A stretch of 64,000 nucleotides of DNA from Pelagibacterium sediminicola (GCF_003390885.1 NZ_QMEL01000009.1:34471-98470); one strand, 5' to 3'. Shown: positions 22,641-31,896, counted from the first letter of the stretch. Numbers and translations: made by a program. Notes: a model not told the origin generated them from the sequence alone.

Positions 22641-24617
22641 ATGGCCGATTATCGTGAACTCTTGCGCAGGGCGATCGATGCCCTGCCGGAAAATACCGGC
22701 GCCAATCGCCGCGCCGTTTATGAAAAGGCGCGGGGGGCATTGGTGACCCAATTGCGGGCGATCGAGCCGCCCCTTCCGGCGCGCGAAATCACGACACATC
22801 GCCTTAATCTGGAAGACTGCATCCGCCAGGTCGAGCAGGAAGCGACCGACAGGCTGCTTGGCCGCTTGCGGGAGGTCGAGGACGAACCGCCCGCGCCGGT
22901 CCCGGCCGAACCCGAAATGATCGAGGCTGAAGAACCGATCGTTGACGAGGAACCGGTAGCGGAGGAAGAACCGCAATACGAGGAAGCGGAGGCGGTCGAG
23001 CCGGAGCCTGTGTTCGACGATACCGTCGAGGATATCGAGCCGGACGCAGGCGATGACGGCGAGAGCGACCGGTTCGAGGAACCGGTGCTGGTTCCGGCGT
23101 CCGAGCCCGCCCAATCGTTCACCGTCGCGAGTTCGTCTTCGATCGAGGACATCATCGCCGAGGCGGAGGCCGCAACGGTCGAGGAACCTCAGGATGCCGC
23201 CGAGGAAGCGGTGGTGCCCGAGCCCGCCTTCGATGACGCGCCACCCTTATTGGACGATCCCGCGCCCGGGCCGGACGTCGCGCCTGAACCCGAACACCAT
23301 TTCATCGCTTCGCCGCGCGAGGTTGAACCGCGCGTCGCAACCCCGCTTGTCGACCTGCACGGACGGCCTTTGGCGCGTGGCAAGGACAGCACAGCCGAAC
23401 CTGAGGCGGTGATCGCCGCCGCCATGTCGAGCGTGCGCGAGGTCGAGCTTGAGCCCGCGCCGCGCTTCGATGCCGAGGTTTCGGACGCGCAGGTGGCGAT
23501 AGATCGCGCGATTGCCGCGCTCGACCGGGAGGCGCGCGGCGAGACGCCGGATGAGAAGGACGCAACGCCCGCATCCGATGTCCCCTTGCCCGAAGAGGAG
23601 GACAGGGCAACTGACGAGGCCGCGGATGGGACGCCGCGCGGTGTGGGCGCGCTGACGGTTTTCCTGCTCATCGCCGTGCTTTTGCTCGGCGGGGGCGGTG
23701 CCGTGGGCTTCTGGGCCTGGCAGCAGGGGTCGATCGATCTGAACGCGATCTTTGCCCAGAGCAGCCCGGCCGAGCCTTCCAATGACGTCGCCGAAGTCGA
23801 TGGCACCCAGCTTGAGGCGGTGCCGGAGCCTGCGGGCAATACCACGCCGGAAGTGCCCGAAACGCCCGGCGTCAACGGCGAAGCCATGCCGGGCGAAGAA
23901 CTGCCCTTCGTTGAAACCGAAACGCCGGGGCAGGCGGGAGGCGAACCCGAAATCGCCTTTGAAGACCGCTTGCCCGCCGAGGCGGAAGAAAGCCTCAATG
24001 GCGCCGAGGAAACCATTTCCGAGGAGGCTATCGAAGCCGCCGCCGCCGGGCCGCAATCGCTGCTGCTCGAGGAGCAGGCGAGCGGGGCCGTGGGGGCCGT
24101 GCCCTATTCGGGGTCGGTCGAATGGGCGCGCGGGTCGGACGAGTTGGGTCATCCCACGATCACCGCGCATGCGACGATCCCGGCGCGCAATCTCGATCTC
24201 GACCTGCTGATAAGGCGCAATGCCGATACCAACCTGCCCGCCAGCCATCTGATGGAAGTCAATTTCAAGCTCGCCGAGAGCTTCGTTGGCGGCTCGATCG
24301 CCAACCTTCCGGGCGTCCTGCTCAAGGACGAGGAACTGGTGCAGGGCCAGCCCCTGACCGGCGCGTCGGCACGCATCGTGGGCAACTCGTTCCTCTTTGC
24401 GCTGTCGAGCGCGTCCGAGCGTGACGTCGAGGCCAATGTGGCGCTGTTGCGCGACCGGAGCTGGATAGACCTTGCGATGGTCTATGGCACGGGGCGGCGC
24501 GCCATTCTCACGCTTGAAAAGAGCGAGGAGGGCGCGGCGATCTTCGACGAGGTGATGGCGGCCTGGGACGCGCTTGACGCGGAAAGCGCCGCCGAGGCGG
24601 AGACCGAGGCCGAATAG
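22641..24617 (+). CDS. Conserved acidic membrane protein of unknown function
   Basis: 658 residues, not assigned to a known family. The N-terminal 70 residues (YRELLRRAIDALPENTGANR and a second helix ending CIRQVEQEA) look like a compact helical domain. Residues 75-330 are a long, very acidic, Glu/Pro-rich low-complexity linker. One membrane helix lies at about 336-358 (ALTVFLLIAVLLLGGGGAVG). After a second acidic linker, a C-terminal globular domain (about 475-640; PYSGSVEWARG, MEVNFKLAESFVGGSI) ends the protein. The layout suggests a cytoplasmic helical domain joined to a periplasmic domain. It follows purA by 61 bases. Confidence 0.8.
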   Translation: MADYRELLRRAIDALPENTGANRRAVYEKARGALVTQLRAIEPPLPAREITTHRLNLEDCIRQVEQEATDRLLGRLREVEDEPPAPVPAEPEMIEAEEPIVDEEPVAEEEPQYEEAEAVEPEPVFDDTVEDIEPDAGDDGESDRFEEPVLVPASEPAQSFTVASSSSIEDIIAEAEAATVEEPQDAAEEAVVPEPAFDDAPPLLDDPAPGPDVAPEPEHHFIASPREVEPRVATPLVDLHGRPLARGKDSTAEPEAVIAAAMSSVREVELEPAPRFDAEVSDAQVAIDRAIAALDREARGETPDEKDATPASDVPLPEEEDRATDEAADGTPRGVGALTVFLLIAVLLLGGGGAVGFWAWQQGSIDLNAIFAQSSPAEPSNDVAEVDGTQLEAVPEPAGNTTPEVPETPGVNGEAMPGEELPFVETETPGQAGGEPEIAFEDRLPAEAEESLNGAEETISEEAIEAAAAGPQSLLLEEQASGAVGAVPYSGSVEWARGSDELGHPTITAHATIPARNLDLDLLIRRNADTNLPASHLMEVNFKLAESFVGGSIANLPGVLLKDEELVQGQPLTGASARIVGNSFLFALSSASERDVEANVALLRDRSWIDLAMVYGTGRRAILTLEKSEEGAAIFDEVMAAWDALDAESAAEAETEAE

Positions 24618-24625
24618 CGCTCAGT

Positions 24626-25258
24626 TCAGGCGGGCCGCGCCTTTCCATCGGCGATGGCGTAGGTCCGGGCGGCCAGCGCCTGGATGTCCTCGCGCTGGTG
24701 GGAAACGAGGATTGCGTGCCATTGCTGGGTCCGCACGAGGTCGGACAGCATGGCGCGGACCGGGCCAGCGGTTGCCTCGTCCAGCCCGGTGAACGGTTCA
24801 TCGAGCAGCAGGATGGGGCGGTTGCGCAGCAAGGTGCGCGCCAGCGCGACGCGCTGTTTTTGTCCGCCTGACAGCGTTCCGGCCCGACGCTTCGCATAAC
24901 CCTCCAGCCCCATGCGGTCGAGGCCCTCGACGACGACGGGATCGGTGGCACGCGCGCGCTTTCCAAGCCCGAGTGCGACATTGGCGCCGGCGGAGAGGTG
25001 CTCGAAAAGATTGTCGTGCTGGAAAAGGATCGAGACCGGCCGGTCTTCCGGCGCAAGGGGAAGGATCGAACGGCCCGATAGCCGGATATCGCCGCTTGCG
25101 GGAATGAGAAAGCCCGCGATGAGATCGAGAAGGGTCGACTTGCCGGACCCCGAGGGGCCCGTGAGCCCGACGATTTCCCCCGCGCGGACGCTCATATCGA
25201 AATGGTAGGTCGTGTCGCCACCCTTGTGGCGGAAGGTAAGGCTAGCGATTTCGAGCAT
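24626..25258 (-). CDS. thiQ: Thiamine ABC transporter ATP-binding protein ThiQ
   Basis: ATPase of the ThiBPQ importer for thiamine and its phosphates. 210 residues, short as is usual for ThiQ. Walker A GPSGSGKST at 34-42, the Q-loop in SILFQHDNLFEHL, the signature LSGGQKQRVALAR and Walker B ILLLDEPFTGLD are intact. The start overlaps the end of thiP by 17 bases. Last gene of the thiB-thiP-thiQ unit. Identification rests on ATPase motifs plus the adjacent ThiP, ThiB and TPP riboswitch. Confidence 0.94.
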   Translation of the reverse strand: MLEIASLTFRHKGGDTTYHFDMSVRAGEIVGLTGPSGSGKSTLLDLIAGFLIPASGDIRLSGRSILPLAPEDRPVSILFQHDNLFEHLSAGANVALGLGKRARATDPVVVEGLDRMGLEGYAKRRAGTLSGGQKQRVALARTLLRNRPILLLDEPFTGLDEATAGPVRAMLSDLVRTQQWHAILVSHQREDIQALAARTYAIADGKARPA

Positions 25259-26867
25259 GGATCAGGACTTCGAGCATTTTGGGGATGAGAAGAAAGGCGG
25301 CAAGGCTCAGCGCCAGCAGCAGTGCGGCAATCGCTTCGGCGTCCTGCGTGCGGTAGGCGCCAAAGGCGCGATACATGTACCAGGGCAGGGTGGAAAAATC
25401 GGCGGTGCCGAACAGCGAGATGACGCCAAGGTCGCCAAGCGAAAAGACGAAAGACACCGCGAGCGCGTAACCGGTGGCACGCCCCAGCAGCGGCCATTCG
25501 ATCCGCAACCATTGGCCGGCGCCCGACAGGCCGAGCGAGCGGATGAGCTTTTCGTGCTGTTTTGCCAGCGCCTCCAGCGGAGGGCTCAATATGGCGAAGG
25601 CAAAGGGCAGGGCGATCAGCGCATTGGCAAGGACGAGGACAACGGGCGCGGCAAGGCCGGTGGAGATGCCCAGCAGCCTTGCCAGGAGGAAAAAGCCCAG
25701 GGCGAGCACCACGGCGGGGACCGCCAGGTAAGCGAAAACGGGAAGCCCCAAAAGGGTTCTGGCAGCCGCATTTGGGGCTTCGAGCGCGCGCGACATGCCT
25801 AGCCCGATGGCCAATGATACGGCAAGTCCGGCGCTGAGGGTCCCCAGAACGAGGCTGGTGCGGAATGCGGCCCAGAAGGCGGGCTGTTGCAGGACCGGGA
25901 TTAACGCCGGGCCTGCGCCACGTATCAGGACGGCAAGGAGCGGCATGATGAACATGGCGAGCAGGATCGTCAGTATCACGGTCTGAACCACGGCCACGAC
26001 GCCCCCATCGGGCCAGTGCATGAGGCTGCGGCGCCCGAAAAGCGTCGAAACAGGGGCAAAGCGCGAGGCGGGAATGATGATGGCCGCGCAGGCGGCAAGC
26101 TGGACAAGGGCGAGCCCCACCGCCTTGCCCAGATCGAAATCGAGCCGCACCGATTCATAGATGGCGACTTCCAGCGTCTGGTTGGCCGGCCCGCCGCCGA
26201 GGACGAGAACGATGGGAAAGCTCGTAAAGCACAAGAGGAATATGGTCGCGCTAACGCCCGGCGCAGAGCCGGCAAGGGCGGGGAGGTCGATGATCGCAAA
26301 ACGGCGAAGCGGGGAAAGTCCGAGGCTTCGGCCCAGCTTGAGCTTTTCGGGGGGGGTGGCTTCGAGCCGGTCGAGAAAGACACGCGCGGCCAGGGCGCCG
26401 TTGAGCAGCACATGGGCGGCGAGGATTCCCTCCAGACCGAAGATGACCGAACCTGATGAGAGTCCCAGAGGATTAAGCAGGACATTGATCCAGCCATTGC
26501 GGCCCCAGACGGCGATGAGGCCGGATATGATGACCAGCGAGGGCAGTACCAGCGCCGTCGATAAAAGCCCGACCACAAAGCCGCGTCCGGCAAAGCGCAG
26601 GCGATCGAGCGACCATGCGGTGAGCGCGCCGGCAAGAAGGGAAAGCAGCGTCGAAAGCCCGGCCTGAATGACCGACATGCGCACGAGATGGGCAATGTCG
26701 GTGGCGGCCGACCCGGTAGAAGCAAAGCGTTGCCCCGCAACAGCAAGCGCCAGGAGCAGGGCCGCGATCAGAAGCGCAACGCAAAGGGCAATGACCCGCC
26801 CGGCCATACGCCGCCCCTGCCGCCAGGGACGTGGGGAACCACCGATATCGTCCGTTCTCTTGTTCAT
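25242..26867 (-). CDS. thiP: Thiamine ABC transporter permease ThiP
   Basis: A 541-residue double permease: two homologous membrane halves with roughly twelve hydrophobic segments, each with an ATPase-coupling EAA-type loop (GRSLGLSPLRRFAIIDLP in the first, IRSLGLSGAGQWLRIEWP in the second). This fused arrangement is normal for ThiP. ATG at 26867 is chosen; a GTG one codon upstream is possible. Neither has a strong ribosome-binding site. The 3' end overlaps thiQ. A 260-base gap holding repeat A2 separates it from thiB. Confidence 0.93.
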   Translation of the reverse strand: MNKRTDDIGGSPRPWRQGRRMAGRVIALCVALLIAALLLALAVAGQRFASTGSAATDIAHLVRMSVIQAGLSTLLSLLAGALTAWSLDRLRFAGRGFVVGLLSTALVLPSLVIISGLIAVWGRNGWINVLLNPLGLSSGSVIFGLEGILAAHVLLNGALAARVFLDRLEATPPEKLKLGRSLGLSPLRRFAIIDLPALAGSAPGVSATIFLLCFTSFPIVLVLGGGPANQTLEVAIYESVRLDFDLGKAVGLALVQLAACAAIIIPASRFAPVSTLFGRRSLMHWPDGGVVAVVQTVILTILLAMFIMPLLAVLIRGAGPALIPVLQQPAFWAAFRTSLVLGTLSAGLAVSLAIGLGMSRALEAPNAAARTLLGLPVFAYLAVPAVVLALGFFLLARLLGISTGLAAPVVLVLANALIALPFAFAILSPPLEALAKQHEKLIRSLGLSGAGQWLRIEWPLLGRATGYALAVSFVFSLGDLGVISLFGTADFSTLPWYMYRAFGAYRTQDAEAIAALLLALSLAAFLLIPKMLEVLIHARNR

Positions 26868-26937
26868 CACATCATGGTCTTTTTTTGAGGGGCGGGGCTT
26901 TCGATTTATGCTCTGCCTTGGAGCGCTTCGCTAACTG

Positions 26938-27068
26938 TTCGGCTAACGCCGCCCCCCCTCCCAACCTCCTCCACAAGGGGGGAGGTGCTGGCCTTGTGCG
27001 TTTGGACGTGCCCAGGAAAAGGAAGCACCCTCCCCTTGATGGGGAGGGTTGGGGAGGGGTGAAGCCAC
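26938..27068. repeat. Extragenic inverted repeat, family A copy 2 (between thiB and thiP)
   Basis: Shares with 4964-5094 the blocks CCCCCCTCCCAACCTCC, CACAAGGGGGG, GTGCTGGCCTTG and CACCCTCCCCTTGATGGGG, ending GTGAAGCCAC. The outer arms CCCCTCCCAACC and GGTTGGGGAGGGG are inverted copies. It lies within the presumed thiBPQ transcript and could form a large hairpin that affects the ratio of binding protein to permease. Confidence 0.82.
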
Positions 27069-27126
27069 AAAGGCAAATCCATTTGCGGTAGCCCTTCTTC
27101 CTACTCCCCTGTCATTGTCCGGCCTG

Positions 27127-28131
27127 TCAACGCAACGCCGAGAACGCCTCGTCGATCCATGCGCGGGTGTTGGCGGTCACCTCGTCGGCGTCGAGCAGCA
27201 GGGCGGGGGAGGGGTCGATCATGGCGTTAAAGCCTTCCTCGATCCCGCCTTCGGGCTCGATGACAGGATACATCCAGTTGGTCGTGGGGATGATGGCCTG
27301 CGCCTCGGGGGTGACAAGCCAGTCGAGAAATTCCTGCGCCAGTTCGATATTGGGGCTAGACGCAAGAATGCCCGCGACTTCGATCTGGGTGTAGTGGCCT
27401 TCTTCGAACTTGGCCGCTGCATAGCGATGATCGTCCTCGGCGACGATGTGATAGGCGGGGGAGGTGGTGTAGGAGAGGACCATGTCCGCCTCGCCGGCAA
27501 GGAACAGATCGTAGGATTCCGACCAGCCATTGGTGATGGTCAGGATGTTGGGCGCAAGGCCTTCCCAGATTTCCGGGGCGCGCTCGCCGTAAACCGCCTT
27601 GATCCACAGGACCAGCCCCAGCCCGGTGGTCGAGGCGCGCGGGTCCTGGATGACGATCTTGAAATCGGACGGCAGGGCGACCAGGTCCTCAAAGCTCGCT
27701 GGCGGGTCGCGCAGTTCTTCGGTGTTGTAGACAAAGGCGAAATAGCCGTAGTCGAACGGCGCGAAGGCGGGATCGGCCCAGTCGAGCGGGATGTCGAGAT
27801 CATCGAGCGTCAGCCCGTGCTCGGTGAAAAGTCCGCTGGCGCGGCCCTCTCCGATGGTTGCCGTGTCGAGCCCGAGCACGATGTCGGCCTGGGTGGCGTC
27901 GCCTTCGAGCTGGGCGCGGCGCAGCGCGCCGATCGAAGAATCGGCGGCAACGAAATCGATGGTGCAGCCGCAATGGGCCTCAAAACCTTCCTTGAGCTGG
28001 GGACCGGGCCCCCATTCGGCGGCAAACGCGTCGTAGGTGTAAACGGTGAGCGTCGGCGTCTGTGCGTGCGTGGGAAGGGCAAGCGCCCCCAGCGCAACCG
28101 CAACAAGGCTCATTTTCTCAAAACGGATCAT
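27127..28131 (-). CDS. thiB: Thiamine-binding periplasmic protein ThiB (TbpA)
   Basis: Binding protein of the ThiBPQ importer, 334 residues. Signal peptide about 1-23 (SLVAVALGALALPTHAQ), then the mature start TLTVYTYDAFAAEWGPGP and the internal FDYGYFAFVYNTE and LSYTTSPAYHI typical of the thiamine-binding TbpA/ThiB family; the C-terminus holds TNWMYPVI. First gene of the thiamine operon, about 110 bases downstream of a TPP riboswitch on the same strand, so it should be shut down by TPP. Confidence 0.95.
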   Translation of the reverse strand: MIRFEKMSLVAVALGALALPTHAQTPTLTVYTYDAFAAEWGPGPQLKEGFEAHCGCTIDFVAADSSIGALRRAQLEGDATQADIVLGLDTATIGEGRASGLFTEHGLTLDDLDIPLDWADPAFAPFDYGYFAFVYNTEELRDPPASFEDLVALPSDFKIVIQDPRASTTGLGLVLWIKAVYGERAPEIWEGLAPNILTITNGWSESYDLFLAGEADMVLSYTTSPAYHIVAEDDHRYAAAKFEEGHYTQIEVAGILASSPNIELAQEFLDWLVTPEAQAIIPTTNWMYPVIEPEGGIEEGFNAMIDPSPALLLDADEVTANTRAWIDEAFSALR

Positions 28132-28242
28132 GGGTCATCCCTCTTCAGATGGCCGGAGACATCTCCGGTGGGCCAGCGATGCGGTCAGTTCTGGAACAAG
28201 GGGAAACAGCAAATGGCAATGGGCGCGCAATGACGCTTGCCA

Positions 28243-28330
28243 TCTCGAACTTCCTCCGCCAGCATGACCTGGTTCAGGTTCAATGGGTTTTTCTCAGCTC
28301 CGGTTTTCCGGAACACCCCAGCGAGACGAG
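28243..28330 (-). ncRNA. TPP riboswitch upstream of thiBPQ
   Basis: Read on the minus strand, the region gives the thi-box core in order: TCTCGCTGGGGTGTTCC, CTGAGAAAAACCC, TTGAACCTGAACCAGG, CATGCTGGCGGAGGAA and a closing CGAGA that pairs with the initial TCTCG. It lies directly before thiB. The boundaries are approximate. The plus strand of the same bases contains the only usable start codons of the divergent thiN frame. Confidence 0.93.
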
Positions 28331-29034
28331 GCAACACTATAGCTCCCCACGCACAGGCGCAAGAGGCGCCCGGACCTGCCGATCTTCCGCTTCGGTTCGA
28401 TGGCCCGCTCCTCATTGTCGGGGGCGGTACGGTGGAGCATGCCCTGTTGCGCAAACTTGCGGGCCACGCGGCGGGCCTTGTGGGCGCCGATGCGGGTGCC
28501 GACCGGATCGTCGAGACGGGGCTGGTGCCCGATGCGGTGATCGGGGACATGGATTCGGTGCGCGACCTTTCAGCACTGCCACGGGCGACACGGGTGATAA
28601 CGGTCACCGATCAGGAAACCACCGATTTCGAGAAGGCGCTTTTGATGACCGCCGCGCCGCTGACGCTGGCGCTCGGGATGACCGGGGGGCGGTTCGACCA
28701 CACGCTCGCCGCGCTGCACGCGGTGACCAAGGCCGCCGCGACGCGCCGGATCATCCTTGTCGACGAACACGATCTGGCGGTCGGGGTTTCTGGATCGATC
28801 CGGCTTGGCGTGGGCCGCGGCGCGCGGGTATCGATCTATCCGCTGGGGCGGACGGCGTTTGCGGGCTCTGAAGGGCTGTTCTACCCGCTCGATGGGCTTG
28901 AAATGGAACAGGGCCAGAAGATCGGAACCTCCAACAGCGCCGTGGCCGATGAGATCAGGATCGAGGTCGCACCGGGCACGCAAAGCCCATGGCTGCTCAT
29001 CCTCGATCGCGGGAAGCTGCCGGTTTTTCTTTAA
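28264..29034 (+). CDS. thiN: Thiamine diphosphokinase (start uncertain)
   Basis: Transfers pyrophosphate from ATP to thiamine, making TPP from what ThiBPQ imports. From the first recognisable strand (LLIVGGG, base 28408 on) the protein has the family motifs ADAGADR, DAVIGDMDSV, TDQETTDFEKAL and GMTGGRFDHTL, then the C-terminal binding domain. The start is unclear: no ATG, GTG or TTG occurs in frame between 28267 and 28408, so the nearest choices are ATG 28264 and TTG 28237, both inside or beyond the antisense of the riboswitch and without a ribosome-binding site. A non-standard start such as ATA 28339 is possible. Confidence 0.88.
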   Translation: MTWFRFNGFFSAPVFRNTPARRGNTIAPHAQAQEAPGPADLPLRFDGPLLIVGGGTVEHALLRKLAGHAAGLVGADAGADRIVETGLVPDAVIGDMDSVRDLSALPRATRVITVTDQETTDFEKALLMTAAPLTLALGMTGGRFDHTLAALHAVTKAAATRRIILVDEHDLAVGVSGSIRLGVGRGARVSIYPLGRTAFAGSEGLFYPLDGLEMEQGQKIGTSNSAVADEIRIEVAPGTQSPWLLILDRGKLPVFL

Positions 29035-29102
29035 ATTGGAGGCTGGATCACCCGGATGAACCGGGTGACGACGGAGGGGAATGGAGACGATTGGGGCGGA
29101 CT

Positions 29103-29308
29103 AGCTCGTTTCAGATTTTGATGGAAACACCCAGCTTCCGCCCTCTTGGAGTTGCATTGCGCTGGATTCCGGCAATAAATGCCGGAATGACAATGGTGTT
29201 TTCTGCTGGCGCCCTCCCTCCAATGTCACCCCGGTATTTATTACCGGGGACCAGAAGAGTGCCTCGGCGGACACGGACCTTCTTGATTCCGTCAAAACCT
29301 GAAATGCC
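29103..29308. repeat. MITE-like inverted-repeat element, family C copy 1
   Basis: About 206 bases bounded by TTTCAGATTTTGATGGAA on the left and its inverted form TTCCGTCAAAACCTGAAA on the right. Inside are hairpins ATTCCGGCAATAAATGCCGG and CCCCGGTATTTATTACCGGGG. A copy of the same length is at 53234-53439. It fills the gap between the convergent thiN and CNNM-family genes and ends at the stop codon of the latter. Confidence 0.85.
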
Positions 29309-30598
29309 CTAATTGCCGCTTGCAATCCGGCTTGCCAGGATCTTGTCGATGCGGCGGCCGTCCATGTCCACGACTTCGAGTTTCCAGCCCTCGATCGTGA
29401 TGCTTTCGCCGGTACGTGGCAGATGCTGGAGTGCTTCGAGCAGGAAGCCGGCGGCGGTTTCGTAGTCGCGTTTGAGGGGGACAGGGATATCCAGGATGTC
29501 GGTGAGCCGGGGGGCGGGAAGACTGCCCGCGAGCAGCCAGGAGCCATCTTCACGCTGGATCACGTCGTCTTCCTCGCCCACCTCGATATCGGACCGGAAC
29601 ACCCCGGCGATGGCTTCGAGCAGGTCCGCAGGGGTGACGATCCCCTCGAAATGCCCGTATTCGTCATGCACCAGCACAATGGGTTCGTCGGATTCGCGCA
29701 GGCGGTCGAGAACCTGGAGCGCGCCGAGCGTATCGGGGACGACCGGGGCCGTGCGGATGAGCTTGCGCAGGGCGGGCACGGGTTCTGGCGAGCCGGCGGC
29801 AAAATAATCGCGCACGATAACGATGCCGATGATGTTGTCCGGATGGCCCTCGGCCACCGGGAGCCGCGAATGGCGCGTGCTGTCGAGGACTGCCTTGATG
29901 GCCTTCGGGGTATCCTCGATATCGATCCATTCCACATCGGTGCGCGGGGTCATCAGGGCACGGGCGTTGCCATCGGAGAGGCGCAGGACACTGGCGATCA
30001 TCATCTTTTCGTCGCGCTCGATCACCCCGGTTTCGGCGGCTTCGGCGACCATGGACTTGATCTCCTCCTCGGTGACCATGTTCTCGGCGACTTCGGAGAG
30101 GCCGAACAGGCGGAAAATGAGGCGTGTGGACGCATCGAGCAGCCAGACCACCGGAGCGGCCATGACCGAGAGCATGGTCATGGGCGGGGCGATGAGGCAG
30201 GCGATGGTTTCGGAATTGCGCAGGGCGAATTGCTTGGGCACCAGCTCGCCCACCACCACCGAAAGGTAGGTGATGACGGCGACGACGCCACCGTAGCCGA
30301 GCGGCTGGGCGGCTGCGAGCGGCAGCCCGGCTTCGAGCAGCCCGTCCCGGAGCATGCCGCCCAGTGTCGCGCCCGAAAAAGCGCCCGCGACGATGCCCAC
30401 CAGCGTGATGCCGATCTGCACGGTCGAGAGAAACTTGCCGGGGTTCTCGGTGAGCGCGAGCGCGGATGACGCGCCGCGCTGGCCTTTTTCGGCCATGGCT
30501 CTCAGGAGGGCCTTGCGGGAAGAGACGATGGCGAGTTCGGACATGGCGAACACGCCGTTGAGCAGGATCAGCCCTGCGACGATAGCGATCTCTATCAT
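29309..30598 (-). CDS. CNNM/CorC-type hemolysin-family protein (DUF21 + CBS pair)
   Basis: 429 residues: an N-terminal DUF21 membrane domain (about 1-185; LLNGVFAMSELAIVSSRK, VVGELVPKQFALRN), a CBS pair (about 205-330; LMTPRTDVEWIDIEDT, LVHDEYGHFEGIVTPADLL) and a CorC/HlyC C-terminal domain (about 345-425). Members are Mg/Co efflux or magnesium-homeostasis factors; the old hemolysin label is misleading. Convergent with thiN across repeat C1 and followed upstream by rpoH on the same strand. Confidence 0.92.
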   Translation of the reverse strand: MIEIAIVAGLILLNGVFAMSELAIVSSRKALLRAMAEKGQRGASSALALTENPGKFLSTVQIGITLVGIVAGAFSGATLGGMLRDGLLEAGLPLAAAQPLGYGGVVAVITYLSVVVGELVPKQFALRNSETIACLIAPPMTMLSVMAAPVVWLLDASTRLIFRLFGLSEVAENMVTEEEIKSMVAEAAETGVIERDEKMMIASVLRLSDGNARALMTPRTDVEWIDIEDTPKAIKAVLDSTRHSRLPVAEGHPDNIIGIVIVRDYFAAGSPEPVPALRKLIRTAPVVPDTLGALQVLDRLRESDEPIVLVHDEYGHFEGIVTPADLLEAIAGVFRSDIEVGEEDDVIQREDGSWLLAGSLPAPRLTDILDIPVPLKRDYETAAGFLLEALQHLPRTGESITIEGWKLEVVDMDGRRIDKILASRIASGN

Positions 30599-30688
30599 TT
30601 ACGACGGGGCCGTCCGCGGTGCGGCGGACCCGATTTTCACCTTTTCAAGTATCGGGAAGCCGCACCATGGCGGTGACGGCGCAAAAAA

Positions 30689-31567
30689 TCAATGCGCCGC
30701 CTGCTCGCGCGCGGCTTGCTTCACCGCATCCTGCACCTTTTCAAAGGCGCGGACCTCGATCTGGCGGATGCGCTCGCGGCTCACGTCGTAAACCTGGGCC
30801 AGCTCTTCGAGCGTGGAAGGGTTTTCCTGCAGGCGGCGGGCCTTGAAGATGGCGCGCTCGCGGTCGTTGAGCACATCCATTGCGCCTTCGAGCAGGCTCA
30901 TGCGCTCGTCGAATTCCTGGCTTTCGCCGAGCACTTCTTCCTGATCGGGCGTATCGTCCACCAGCCAGTCCTGCCATTGGCTTGCGCCCTCATCGGCCCG
31001 CATGGGCGCGTTGAGCGAGGCGTCGCCGGTCAGGCGCTGATTCATCGAGAGCACGTCATCCTCGGAAACATTGAGGGTCGTTGCGATCTGCTTAACCTGA
31101 TCGGGATGGAGATTGCCGTCGTCGAGCGCGGCGATCTGGCCCTTGAGACGGCGCAGGTTGAAGAACAGGCGTTTCTGGGCGGCGGTTGTGCCGATCTTGA
31201 CCAGCGACCACGAGCGCAGGACATATTCCTGGATCGAGGCGCGAATCCACCACATGGCATAGGTTGCGAGCCGGAAGCCCTTGTCGGGCTCGAAGCGCTT
31301 GACCGCCTGCATCAGTCCCACATTGCCCTCCGAAATCACTTCGGAAATGGGCAAGCCATAGCCGCGATAGCCCATGGCGATCTTGGCCACGAGCCGCAGA
31401 TGGGACGTGATGAGCTTTTGCGCCGCCTCGGGATCGGAATGTTCCTGATAGCGCTTGGCCAGCATGAACTCCTCATCGGCGTGGAGCATCGGAAATTTGC
31501 GGATTTCCTGCAGATAGCGGTTAAGACCGCTTTCGGAGGAAAGAACCGGTAGATTGGATTGGGCCAT
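30689..31567 (-). CDS. rpoH: RNA polymerase heat-shock sigma factor RpoH
   Basis: Sigma-32-type factor, 292 residues. Region 2 contains ITSHLRLVAKIAMGYRGYG, SEGNVGLMQAVKRFEP and RLATYAMWWIRASIQEYVLR; right after it the RpoH-box-like KRLFFNLRRLK distinguishes it from RpoD. Region 4 ends with LEELAQVYDVSRERIRQIEVRAFEKVQ. Several rpoH paralogues are common in Hyphomicrobiales; which one this is cannot be told here. The intergenic region 31568-31808 is shared with the divergent riboswitch gene. Confidence 0.95.
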   Translation of the reverse strand: MAQSNLPVLSSESGLNRYLQEIRKFPMLHADEEFMLAKRYQEHSDPEAAQKLITSHLRLVAKIAMGYRGYGLPISEVISEGNVGLMQAVKRFEPDKGFRLATYAMWWIRASIQEYVLRSWSLVKIGTTAAQKRLFFNLRRLKGQIAALDDGNLHPDQVKQIATTLNVSEDDVLSMNQRLTGDASLNAPMRADEGASQWQDWLVDDTPDQEEVLGESQEFDERMSLLEGAMDVLNDRERAIFKARRLQENPSTLEELAQVYDVSRERIRQIEVRAFEKVQDAVKQAAREQAAH

Positions 31568-31808
31568 TCATGCACCCCCTCGGTAAATGCGGCGCCCAGC
31601 TTGTCCGGCACGCCTTTTGCCCGCCACACCCGATTCCCCCGGCATGCGGCAGGGCACAATACTCAGTATATATAGGGCGGAATTTGGCAATTTCATCCCC
31701 TGTCGGCAGATAAGTTGCAGAGGCGAAATCCATTCCGCCGTAAGGATCAACGCGTGACCATTGCCCGTGGTTGCACAGACGTGGCGGGGGTGCTAGAGCG
31801 TGGACGTC

Positions 31809-31896
31809 CACAGGGGTGCTCCGGGCAAGGGGCTGAGATGCGGCGCAGGCCGTGAACCCTCAAGCTGATCTGGATAATACCAGCGGAGCGAGATGG
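31809..31896 (+). ncRNA. TPP riboswitch upstream of ThiY-like binding protein
   Basis: The thi-box core is plain: CACAGGGGTGCTCCGGG, GGCTGAGATGCGG, GTGAACCCTCAAGCTGATC, TGGATAATACCAGCGGAG. It lies about 140 bases before the gene at 32033. Boundaries approximate. It is the second TPP riboswitch in 3.6 kb and on the opposite strand to the first. Confidence 0.95.

Noticed and set aside
28062..28871. Overlapping plus-strand frame across thiB start and thiN as an alternative gene
   Set aside because: Arginine/glycine-rich shadow in another frame; thiN motifs are in the frame from 28264.
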